DNA of 5,185 bases, from contig DASUGQ010000188.1 in the NCBI GenBank assembly GCA_036273935.1, positions 1 to 5,185 of the forward strand. The letters run 5' to 3'. This DNA comes from ZC4RG29 sp036273935 (GTDB lineage Bacteria > Bacteroidota > Bacteroidia > Cytophagales > Cyclobacteriaceae). Of the stretch, positions 1-5,185 are shown in pieces. The stretch's first letter is position 1, and every line of letters starts with the position of its first letter. The position numbers and the translations under genes were made by a program. The notes under the pieces are model-generated. The model was not told the origin of the DNA. It worked only from the letters and a program-made list of their open reading frames with translations, and did no database searches.

Positions 1-492
1 TTCGCGGGCAAAATTTTCATTAGGACTATCTTTCTTATTCTGCTGATTGTTGAGGAACTGGATCATCGCCGGGTCTTTCGAAACTGCCATCAACAGATCG
101 GCAAATGATCCGAGTGCATTTTTCCGGATGGTGTTGTTTTGTTGCTGTGCCAGGTAGGCTACACGCGACCGGCAGGCAAAGTGGTCGTGCCAGAAAAAAG
201 TCATCTTTTCGCGAATGGAGAATTCAGGTTTGATCATTTGCTCCATCCAGGCATAATTCAGTTTCAAGGTCTCCTGCCTTGATTTTTGAAAAACTTTCTT
301 GAGGCTCTCTTCTGAGTTCCTCATTTGCGTGGGATCCAGCTCAGGTTTCTCCACCACGTGGATTGCTTTCTCCTTCGCATTATGATCAACGAGACTATCG
401 AATGAAACCTTTGACTGCTCTGAAGTCTTCTGAAGTCCCAACGGCTCCCCAAATCCCATTCTTCGCTGAAAATGGATAACCTTATTTAACAT
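1..492 (-). CDS. DUF1800 family protein, N-terminal 164 codons (3' end beyond window)
   Basis: The reading frame is open from ATG at 492 to the window edge. It encodes the N-terminal part of a DUF1800 protein, a family usually about 450-600 aa long with no firmly established biochemical role. Visible family hallmarks are an arginine/glycine-rich start (QRRMGFG, residues 9-15), the central FFWHDHFA block (99-106), and the segment from DPAMIQFLNN (140-149) through SPNENFARE (156-164) at the edge. Residues 20-65 are charged and low in hydrophobics, probably a variable insertion. No signal peptide is visible. DUF1800 genes are often followed by a DUF1501 gene, and that partner would lie outside this window, so it cannot be checked here. 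The kinase gene lies upstream on the same strand, with a possible 52-aa ORF between them that overlaps this start by 11 nt. The start lacks a good Shine-Dalgarno site, as is normal in Bacteroidota. Family assignment is firm; function is unknown. Confidence 0.9.
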   Translation of the reverse strand, partial: MLNKVIHFQRRMGFGEPLGLQKTSEQSKVSFDSLVDHNAKEKAIHVVEKPELDPTQMRNSEESLKKVFQKSRQETLKLNYAWMEQMIKPEFSIREKMTFFWHDHFACRSRVAYLAQQQNNTIRKNALGSFADLLMAVSKDPAMIQFLNNQQNKKDSPNENFARE

Positions 493-640
493 GTTCTTTA
501 GATGGAGGTGATCGGCAAAGGTTTAATTGATTAACGGAGAATTTTCTAAATGTCTGGATTAGTGAGGCACCATCGAAGTCGTCATGCGATAGTGGATCAT
601 AGTCATCTCCCTGGCGCAGCATGACGTCCTCAGAAAGCAT
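482..640 (-). CDS. Possible 52-aa small acidic protein between kinase and DUF1800 genes
   Basis: An ATG at 640 opens 52 codons ending in TAA at 482-484. The ORF begins 11 nt after the kinase stop codon and overlaps the DUF1800 start by 11 nt, the packing expected of translationally coupled genes. The bases CATCAGG directly precede the ATG. The first half is acidic (QGDDYDPLSHDDFDGAS, residues 10-26). The second half is mixed, and the C-terminal third (RSPPSKEHVK) is basic and hydrophilic. No domain, membrane segment or signal peptide is seen, and I do not recognise it. It could equally be untranslated spacer, since a 52-codon frame can occur by chance in 160 nt. The DUF1800 and kinase frames are both secure without it. 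Confidence 0.3.
   Translation of the reverse strand: MLSEDVMLRQGDDYDPLSHDDFDGASLIQTFRKFSVNQLNLCRSPPSKEHVK
580..626. repeat. 8-bp inverted repeat downstream of the kinase gene
   Basis: CGTCATGC at 580-587 and GCATGACG at 619-626 are perfect inverted repeats separated by 31 nt, just past the kinase stop. A stem could form in the transcript. The long loop and the absence of a following T-run argue against a classic intrinsic terminator. The repeat lies inside the putative 52-aa ORF. Confidence 0.3.
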
Positions 641-651
641 CCTGATGAAAC

Positions 652-2346
652 TCAATCATTAAACTTCTCTGTCGCTTCAGGTGTCGCGTCAGGCGCTTTG
701 GGGTGCAATGGAAGCTTAATCGTAAAGGTTGAACCTTCACCATATTTTGACTCCACGGATATAATCCCACCAAGGCGCTGTACAGTTTCCTTAACAATGT
801 ACAAACCCAGCCCAGAACCTTTTGAAGTTGAAGAAGCCCGGAAAAACATGTCAAATATTTTGTCTTGTAACTCTGGCTTTATGCCTTCACCATTGTCCTG
901 TACTTTAATTACAAGATGTTCTTGTGTGAGATGTGATTTGATCCTGATGTAGCAGGAATTGCCGATCTGTGTTCGATGAAACTTAATCGAGTTCGATAAC
1001 AGGTTAGTGAGGATGATCTTAAGCCTCATCTGATCGGTGACAACCGGTTCAGTGGCCAATTCGCCATCATCAATTTGAATTTTATTGTAACCGGGTAAAA
1101 ACTTCAGGTCATCCAGAACTTCATCGCAAAGGCTTTTCAAATTGACTGGTTCGTAAACAACAGCGCGTCGCTCGCTACGGGAGTAATCCAATATCTCTGC
1201 AATGAAGTCATCCAGTTTATTTACACTTGTCTCGATGTGATTAATGTAGGTGTTCAATTGCTGGTTCATGGGTTCCAACCGCCCTAACGTCACCAGGCCC
1301 CGAATGGATTTTAAGGGTGCACTCAGATCATGTGAAACACTGTACACGAACCGATCCAATTCTTTATTGGTATGCTCGAGCTCCATCTTTTGGTCTAACA
1401 ACTGGCTTTGATAAAAGGATGCGTCGGACATGACACGTCCTGTTATCGTGCTAAACACGTAGAGAAGTCCGGTACCAATTTGAACGCGCACCATCTCATT
1501 ACCCATGATCATCTCTTCCATAAACCGATAATCGGTTGCCGCAGGCATAACATAGGTGAGCAGAAGAATAAAGGAATTAACAAGAACCGTTACGCCAAAT
1601 CCATAACGGATAGCAGTATAAAGAGACATGACCCCGTATAAGAACCAATAGTCTGAGAAGGCAATGGTCTGACTGGCCACAAGTACAGCAAAAGAAAGAA
1701 TTAAGAATTCAATTTTAATCACATGGCTCTTAAACTTTTCTTTTAAATGATTTGATCGTGAGGGCAACACTTGCTGAATTTTAGTAAGCCCCATGCGCTG
1801 CATCCTCCCTGTTGCGAAATACAAAACAGGTATCGTTATTCCAAAGATGGATATGAAATCACCCAAACTCGTAGTTATCGTAAGTGGCCAAAACTGTTTA
1901 GCAGGTATCTGGCCTGTCCATGCGAAAATTCCTTCCAATAACGGTTTGTAAATAATCAACGGGACGCAAATTCCCATTGTCAAAAAATTGAGAATCTCTT
2001 TCGCATCCGGCAGCCAACTCTTTCCCCTGGCTACCTTAATGAACAGCAGCCATGAAATAAAAATGAAAAGTGTTTCCGGAAAGGCGTATACAGGATATAG
2101 CCATGGGTATTCGAGTCCCCAAACGCCTGCGCTGACTGTGGCATTAAGATAGAAGGCTGGCAATACGCGGAGGCCCCACCAACAGCACAAAATCAATGCA
2201 AACGGCATTGGAAAATAAAATAACGATGAACCTGTAGTGACCTGTGACCAAAAAGACATTTGGGTACCCAGTTGAAAAATAAAAAGTGGTACAACCCAGG
2301 TCCACCAGGGCAATTTGTTTTTTGAAGGACTACGGCCATCAATCAT
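652..2346 (-). CDS. Membrane sensor histidine kinase with MASE1-like sensor domain
   Basis: The 564-aa protein is a complete inner-membrane histidine kinase that should autophosphorylate on His339 using ATP and pass the phosphate to a response regulator. Residues about 12-305 form a multi-span region with about 8-10 hydrophobic segments. The features FPMPFALILCCWWGLRVLPA (45-64), SLGDFISIFGITIPVLYF (160-177) and AIRYGFG (245-251) match the plan of MASE1 sensor domains. A short coiled coil (about 310-332) leads to the HisKA H-box, SVSHDLSAPLKS, with His339. The HATPase domain shows the N-box NLLSNSIKF (Asn452), the G1 box DNGEGI (Asp484), an F-box (IFDMFF, 497-502) and the G2 box GSGLGL (510-515). 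It has no PAS, HAMP or receiver domain and no adjacent regulator, so it is an orphan kinase. The codon TAG lies two codons before the ATG at 2346, which fixes the earliest start. The ligand is unknown. The kinase call is very secure; MASE1 is by resemblance. Confidence 0.93.
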   Translation of the reverse strand: MIDGRSPSKNKLPWWTWVVPLFIFQLGTQMSFWSQVTTGSSLFYFPMPFALILCCWWGLRVLPAFYLNATVSAGVWGLEYPWLYPVYAFPETLFIFISWLLFIKVARGKSWLPDAKEILNFLTMGICVPLIIYKPLLEGIFAWTGQIPAKQFWPLTITTSLGDFISIFGITIPVLYFATGRMQRMGLTKIQQVLPSRSNHLKEKFKSHVIKIEFLILSFAVLVASQTIAFSDYWFLYGVMSLYTAIRYGFGVTVLVNSFILLLTYVMPAATDYRFMEEMIMGNEMVRVQIGTGLLYVFSTITGRVMSDASFYQSQLLDQKMELEHTNKELDRFVYSVSHDLSAPLKSIRGLVTLGRLEPMNQQLNTYINHIETSVNKLDDFIAEILDYSRSERRAVVYEPVNLKSLCDEVLDDLKFLPGYNKIQIDDGELATEPVVTDQMRLKIILTNLLSNSIKFHRTQIGNSCYIRIKSHLTQEHLVIKVQDNGEGIKPELQDKIFDMFFRASSTSKGSGLGLYIVKETVQRLGGIISVESKYGEGSTFTIKLPLHPKAPDATPEATEKFND

Positions 2347-2615
2347 AAGCTAACTTCATTCGCTATGCTTCCACGCCTGACAATTTAAGGAGGAAGTAAG
2401 TTTGTCGTCTAACTCCCGCTTTGCTCAATCTTGTGGATCAGTATGGTTAAATGTAGCCATAATCCATCGAGTTGTACCAGTCAGTGGCGTCAATTTACTT
2501 CGCCGGCTTTAAGCGAGGTAAGACCCCTACGAAGCCGTCATGTCGACAACCTCGCCCTTTAGGAGAGGGGCTTTCACAATTATCAGGTTGCAGAAAAATG
2601 GATGGTGTGAGGCGA
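2347..2615. other. Intergenic region upstream of the kinase gene
   Basis: This 269-bp stretch separates the kinase start from the stop of the 47-aa microprotein gene. I see no convincing gene in it. Its main content is the GC-rich inverted-repeat block at 2513-2571. It must carry any kinase-proximal promoter, but no good Bacteroidota-type promoter (TTG plus TAnnTTTG) is seen. The closest -7 match on the minus strand is TACATTTA (2448-2455), which lacks a properly spaced TTG. Confidence 0.5.
2513..2571. repeat. GC-rich inverted-repeat block resembling a dispersed intergenic repeat
   Basis: GCGAGGT (2513-2519) and ACCTCGC (2549-2555) are perfect 7-bp inverted repeats. Inside and beside them, CCCCT (2524-2528) can pair with AGGGG (2566-2570), and GCCCT (2554-2558) can fold on AGGGGC (2566-2571) around the TTTAGGAG core. 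GTCGAC (2543-2548) is a palindrome. Cytophagales-type genomes often carry dispersed intergenic palindromes with a CTCCTTTAGGAG-like core; this looks like a worn copy, but that is by resemblance only. For the minus-strand microprotein gene it could also act as a terminator-like or mRNA 3'-end structure, as it begins about 45 nt past the stop. Confidence 0.4.
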
Positions 2616-2759
2616 CTACCCCATCTCTCCCGCCAGTGCCTTCAACTCCTTCCATTCATCCAGATCTTTCTGCAACTTTTCTTTGTAGTGATTTTTGAAC
2701 GCACCGAGTTTAAAGGCAATGATGTAAATGATCAGCGATATGGAAATCATAATGGGCAT
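2616..2759 (-). CDS. 47-aa single-span membrane microprotein
   Basis: This short gene encodes 47 residues from ATG at 2759 to TAG at 2616-2618. Residues 1-16 (PIMISISLIIYIIAF after Met) form one strongly hydrophobic span. A hydrophilic amphipathic tail follows (residues 22-46), with Leu29, Leu33, Trp36, Leu39 and Leu42 spaced like a helix face and many Lys/Glu/Asp. Such a pattern is very unlikely in a chance frame. Positively charged Lys17 and Lys22 just after the span suggest N-out/C-in topology, with the tail in the cytoplasm. I do not recognise the family; possibilities are a small subunit of a membrane complex or a regulator of a membrane protein. An alternative TTG start at 2774 (adding five residues, LSVVD) has GGAGG (2781-2785) at 6-nt spacing, better than the 21-nt distance to the ATG, so the true start is uncertain. 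It lies 269 nt upstream of the kinase on the same strand. Confidence 0.7.
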   Translation of the reverse strand: MPIMISISLIIYIIAFKLGAFKNHYKEKLQKDLDEWKELKALAGEMG

Positions 2760-2760
2760 G

Positions 2761-2847
2761 TCAACTACGCTCAATCACATCCTCCAAGTTTCCTTGGTAA
2801 AAAGGAAAAGGGCACCAGCAAACCTGTGAGGATTGGAAATGAAACAT
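2761..2847 (-). CDS. Possible 28-aa leader ORF before the microprotein gene
   Basis: ATG at 2847 opens 28 codons ending in TGA at 2761-2763, one base before the microprotein ATG. The peptide is rich in aromatic and cysteine residues (MFHFQ at the start, then CWCPFPFY at 10-17). Its last third overlaps the two alternative hairpins described separately. It could be a leader peptide coupling translation to the microprotein, but a frame this short can arise by chance and it resembles no known protein. Low confidence. Confidence 0.2.
   Translation of the reverse strand: MFHFQSSQVCWCPFPFYQGNLEDVIERS
2784..2808 (-). promoter_or_regulatory. Two mutually exclusive hairpins in the microprotein 5' leader
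   Basis: Read on the minus strand, CCAAG-GAAA-CTTGG (2797 to 2784) makes a 5-bp stem closed by a GNRA-type tetraloop. The overlapping stretch TTTCCTT-TTTACC-AAGGAAA (2808 to 2789) makes a 7-bp stem with a 6-nt loop. The two share bases 2789-2797, so only one can form at a time. The 3' arm of the first covers part of the GGAGG at 2781-2785. This could tune translation of the microprotein. The stems are short, so chance is possible. Confidence 0.3.
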
Positions 2848-2957
2848 AGCCCTTTGGTAATCAGCACTATGGTACAAAAAAGATCAAAGAAAAATTTGGT
2901 AAAAAAAAATACGAAAATTATATTGGCAAGAGATCTTGAATTTAACCGTTTGTGTGA
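2848..2957. other. A-rich divergent intergenic DNA
   Basis: This stretch separates the leader of the minus-strand microprotein gene from the plus-strand secreted-protein gene. It carries A-tracts on the plus strand (about 2875-2909, including a run of nine A at 2901-2909), typical of UP-element-like or intrinsically bent promoter DNA. No gene is seen in it. Confidence 0.5.
2923..2952 (+). promoter_or_regulatory. Weak candidate Bacteroidota-type promoter for the secreted-protein gene
   Basis: TTG at 2923-2925 is followed, after a 19-nt gap, by ACCGTTTG at 2945-2952. This resembles the Bacteroidota consensus of a -33 TTG and a -7 TAnnTTTG; the spacing fits and the TTTG half is intact, but the TA of the -7 box is missing. 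An A-rich tract lies directly upstream. It would give a leader of about 55 nt before the preferred ATG at 3012. Confidence 0.3.
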
Positions 2958-3011
2958 ATGATAATTGACAAAGGTATTGCCTTGCCTTTTAGTTCCAACG
3001 TTAGTTATTTG

Positions 3012-4442
3012 ATGAAAGTCTTAAAATTGAACTACATTATCATGACCTTTGCCATGATCAGCATAACGTCTACCACCTACGGGCAGGAGGTAATATTCGA
3101 AGAGGCTGCAGAACGTAAAAATGGAACCGAACTCTTTGCTGTAGTCAACCCTACTAACCAAGAAACTTCCCTTTTTTTCAAGACTAATCGCAAAATTAAA
3201 GGATTTCATCTTGACAAGAATTTCAGAGTGCTAACTAGCTTAGATGGCGAATTGTCATCTGAAATAGACTTCCCTCAACAAATAGGACACACCTATAGCC
3301 ACGGGGTATTAAGTTTGTTTTTTGCCTCATCTTATTATCACACGTTCGAGGTACTGAGTTATGACTATGAAAGCAAGAAAGTCACAAATCAAATTATAGA
3401 ACTGCCGCTTAAGAACGAACAATTTGCCGGATCAGTGAGCCATAACGGCAAGCTCTATCTTTTTAGTGCCATGAAATCTTCGTCGACGTTGAAAATGTAT
3501 ATATTCGATAATAATAAAAACTATGAAACACGCACCTATAAGTTTACTGACGAGGACTTTGGACCTGATTCACAGAGATTCTCTAGTGTGCTTCGCAAAG
3601 ATCAGTTAACTTTTATAGCAAGTAATATACCGGGTTCCCTAAGTATTGCATCCAGAAAGAATAAGATTTACTGTTACAATAATAGCATAGTCATCACGTT
3701 TGACAACCAAGTGAGTAGAACCACGATGATGACAGTAGATCTCACTACTCTGGAAGCTGATTTTACCGTTTATCCACAAGACGCGACGAAATGTAATGAG
3801 CTATACAGTAGATCAAATTCCTACATCTACAATGGATTCTTATACCAGGTAGTTTATTGTGCTGAAAAAATGGTTTTCAAGATCTCAAACCTCGAAGCTG
3901 GCGAAAAGGTAAAAGAATTCAGCGTAACCGAGAATGATGAGATTGAATTTAAAAACGGCGAAATTGTTCAGTTGGACGGTGGTGCTATTTACAGTGACGG
4001 AGAAAGGGAATTTTCGAAAACCAAACAATTTCTTAGAAAGGTTATCCAAAAGAATGGAATTGTTTCTGCTTACCAAGTTCCTAGTGGAATCATTGTTACA
4101 CTCGGCGGAGTAATCGAAAAGTCATTCGCTTCGGCAGCCGGCCCATCAGGACCCGGCTTTCCCCCTCCAGTCAATTTTGGCCCTTCCGGCACTTTTACAA
4201 AATCGATAACCTTCAAAAGTCTACTGAATGCATCCACATTTGAACATGAAAAGGATGGTCAGATTTCTGAAAATAATCTTGAAAGAATTGAAAAGTACAA
4301 AAATGAACTTGGCGATGAAGCTAAAACACTTAGTGGTGCGATATTAAACGAAGTAATATTCGGCTACGGCAATAGCTGCATATATGGTTATTATCACAGG
4401 AAGAACGATAGGTACATTTTAGTAAGGTTTGATCAGCCCTAA
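3012..4442 (+). CDS. Secreted protein of unknown function, beta-rich
   Basis: I do not recognise this 476-aa protein. The chosen ATG at 3012 gives a clean Sec signal peptide: Lys2 and Lys5, a hydrophobic core (residues 7-18), and likely cleavage after TTYG24 before Gln25, a pattern common in Bacteroidota. Starting at the upstream ATG (2958) would add 18 residues in front of the signal and is less likely. No lipobox cysteine is present, so periplasmic or exported is expected. The mature part has many short alternating hydrophobic strands joined by turns (for example GKLYLFSAM and NGFLYQVVY), suggesting a beta-propeller-like fold. A Pro/Gly-rich loop (about residues 377-393, GPSGPGFPPPVNFGPSG) separates this from a more helical C-terminal section (about 407-445). 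There are four cysteines in the mature protein and no C-terminal sorting domain is evident. Hand-counted 60-nt samples are about 30-40% G+C against about 48-52% in the downstream gene, hinting at a different origin. It converges on the metallohydrolase gene with a 34-nt gap. Confidence 0.8.
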   Translation: MKVLKLNYIIMTFAMISITSTTYGQEVIFEEAAERKNGTELFAVVNPTNQETSLFFKTNRKIKGFHLDKNFRVLTSLDGELSSEIDFPQQIGHTYSHGVLSLFFASSYYHTFEVLSYDYESKKVTNQIIELPLKNEQFAGSVSHNGKLYLFSAMKSSSTLKMYIFDNNKNYETRTYKFTDEDFGPDSQRFSSVLRKDQLTFIASNIPGSLSIASRKNKIYCYNNSIVITFDNQVSRTTMMTVDLTTLEADFTVYPQDATKCNELYSRSNSYIYNGFLYQVVYCAEKMVFKISNLEAGEKVKEFSVTENDEIEFKNGEIVQLDGGAIYSDGEREFSKTKQFLRKVIQKNGIVSAYQVPSGIIVTLGGVIEKSFASAAGPSGPGFPPPVNFGPSGTFTKSITFKSLLNASTFEHEKDGQISENNLERIEKYKNELGDEAKTLSGAILNEVIFGYGNSCIYGYYHRKNDRYILVRFDQP

Positions 4443-4476
4443 GCTAAGCAACCAATCAGCACAGTGACGCTCAACG

Positions 4477-5185
4477 TTAACCAACCGTAGAACTCCGCGA
4501 CCTCTCCCCCAACCTCAGCACACAATACCCCTGCCCTCTTCCCTCCGCCTCTCTCACAAAATCTTTCGGATCAGCTGTGTTGAAAGTAAACATATCATAA
4601 TGATGCGGGATCACCACTTTAGCGCCAATCTCCTTACCCAGTTGAGCAGCTTCCACCACATTAAGATTTCCCGCTACTCCCCGTGAAGGATCGTTGCCGT
4701 TAATGGGCAGGAAGGCTACATCGATTTGAAAAGGTTTTAGTACATCAACTATTGAATCATACCAAAGTGTATCACCACTGTGATATACAGTCCAGTGGCC
4801 AAACTTGACCACATAACCCATGAATTTGCAGCGTCCCTCCTCATCGCGCTCCAGTTCATTATGGGCAGCGGGCACACCATGAAAGGTAAAGCCCAGGTAA
4901 TGAAATGTTTCGCCATCATTTAATCCAATCGGAAAATTCAAATCGCACTTCACACGATCGGCAACGAAGGCGCGGTTCGCTTCGGGAATGATAAATTTGA
5001 TGTTGGGATTTACTTTCAACAAGGGTATCAGCGTTTCGGCATCCAGGTGATCCGTGTGGTTGTGACTGGAGGTAACGATGTCCACACCAGTGAGCAACTG
5101 CGGTTCAATGACCAGCTCACTCATCCGTGTGTGAGGCTTGTTGGTGCTGAGGTATTTCTTCGTCAGTGAATCGGACAAATAGGGA
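4477..5185 (-). CDS. UlaG-like metallo-beta-lactamase-fold hydrolase, N-terminus cut by window edge
   Basis: The gene encodes a cytoplasmic metal-dependent hydrolase of the MBL superfamily, closest in style to the UlaG (L-ascorbate-6-phosphate lactonase)-like branch; the substrate cannot be told from sequence. Numbering from the Leu codon at 5178-5176, the metal-binding motif is SHNHTDHLD with His39, His41, Asp43 and His44. Further ligands are His106 (AAHNE), Asp136 (HSGDT) and a His in PHHYDMF (192-193). All the expected ligands are present, so it should be active. The frame does not start at 5178: that codon is TTG, and the preceding codons in the window read Pro-Tyr, giving PYLSDSL, the usual DPxLSDS-type strand that follows the first beta hairpin. 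The start is therefore beyond 5185, with probably some 30-40 residues missing. The C-terminus ends in a basic tail (RSRSSTVG). It is convergent with the secreted-protein gene, and no strong terminator is seen in the 34-nt gap. Confidence 0.92.
   Translation of the reverse strand, partial: PYLSDSLTKKYLSTNKPHTRMSELVIEPQLLTGVDIVTSSHNHTDHLDAETLIPLLKVNPNIKFIIPEANRAFVADRVKCDLNFPIGLNDGETFHYLGFTFHGVPAAHNELERDEEGRCKFMGYVVKFGHWTVYHSGDTLWYDSIVDVLKPFQIDVAFLPINGNDPSRGVAGNLNVVEAAQLGKEIGAKVVIPHHYDMFTFNTADPKDFVREAEGRGQGYCVLRLGERSRSSTVG

Noticed and set aside
516..523. AACCTTTG on the minus strand as a -7 box for the DUF1800 gene
   Set aside because: It misses one consensus base and no TTG lies at the expected spacing upstream, so a dedicated promoter is not supported.
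630..952. Short frames at 630-854 (minus) and 698-952 (plus)
   Set aside because: Both lie within or across the 3' part of the secure histidine kinase gene in other frames; they are shadows of its ATPase-domain coding sequence.
1408..1641. 77-codon plus-strand frame
   Set aside because: It is antisense to the membrane-sensor part of the kinase, is rich in His/Lys/Arg as expected for an antisense shadow, and has no domain.
2387..2512. Strong AAGGAGG (2387-2393) placed 8 nt before a TTG with a 36-codon plus-strand frame
   Set aside because: Bacteroidota rarely depend on strong Shine-Dalgarno sites, the start is TTG, and the peptide has no recognisable features; treated as chance.
2472..2849. 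125-codon plus-strand frame
   Set aside because: It begins near the inverted-repeat block, has low-complexity, arginine/proline-rich composition with no domain logic, and is antisense to the much more protein-like 47-aa microprotein and its leader.
3021..4076. Minus-strand frames at 3021-3209 and 3885-4076
   Set aside because: They are antisense to the secreted-protein gene, whose signal peptide and continuous frame are convincing.
4443..4476. Bidirectional terminator between the convergent genes
   Set aside because: The 34-nt gap shows no stable stem or T-run; none can be supported.
4477..5178. Reading the metallohydrolase as a complete gene starting at 5178
   Set aside because: The codon there is TTG inside a continuing open frame (Pro-Tyr precede it), and the family needs an N-terminal beta hairpin before this point; the gene is cut by the window edge.

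Overview
The window looks like chromosomal DNA from a member of the Bacteroidota, probably a Cytophagales- or Chitinophagales-like environmental bacterium. This is inferred from the FVYSVSHDL-type H-box of the histidine kinase, a DUF1800 protein, a UlaG-like metallohydrolase of the kind common in that phylum, the secreted protein whose predicted signal peptide ends just before Gln, and weak or absent Shine-Dalgarno sites before most genes. No rRNA, tRNA, CRISPR array, transposase or phage gene is visible.

Layout. (1) 1-492, minus strand: the first 164 codons of a DUF1800 protein; the rest lies outside the window. (2) 482-640, minus: a possible 52-aa ORF filling the gap between the kinase and DUF1800 genes. 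(3) 652-2346, minus: a complete membrane histidine kinase with a MASE1-like sensor and no adjacent response regulator. (4) 2347-2615: intergenic DNA with a GC-rich, repeat-like inverted-repeat block. (5) 2616-2759, minus: a 47-codon gene for a single-span membrane microprotein. Its leader holds two mutually exclusive small hairpins and a 28-codon aromatic-rich ORF. (6) 2848-3011: A-rich divergent regulatory DNA. (7) 3012-4442, plus: a secreted protein of about 476 aa and unknown function, more AT-rich than its neighbours. (8) 4477-5185, minus: a UlaG-like metallo-beta-lactamase-fold hydrolase. It converges on gene 7 and is cut at its N-terminus by the window edge.

The kinase, the 52-aa ORF and DUF1800 are tightly packed on one strand (11-nt gap, then 11-nt overlap), so they could share a transcript. 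No established pathway joins the other genes. The window is mostly ordinary accessory-type chromosome. The items most worth a second look are the microprotein with its structured leader, the secreted orphan with atypical composition, and the small ORF bridging the kinase and DUF1800 genes.
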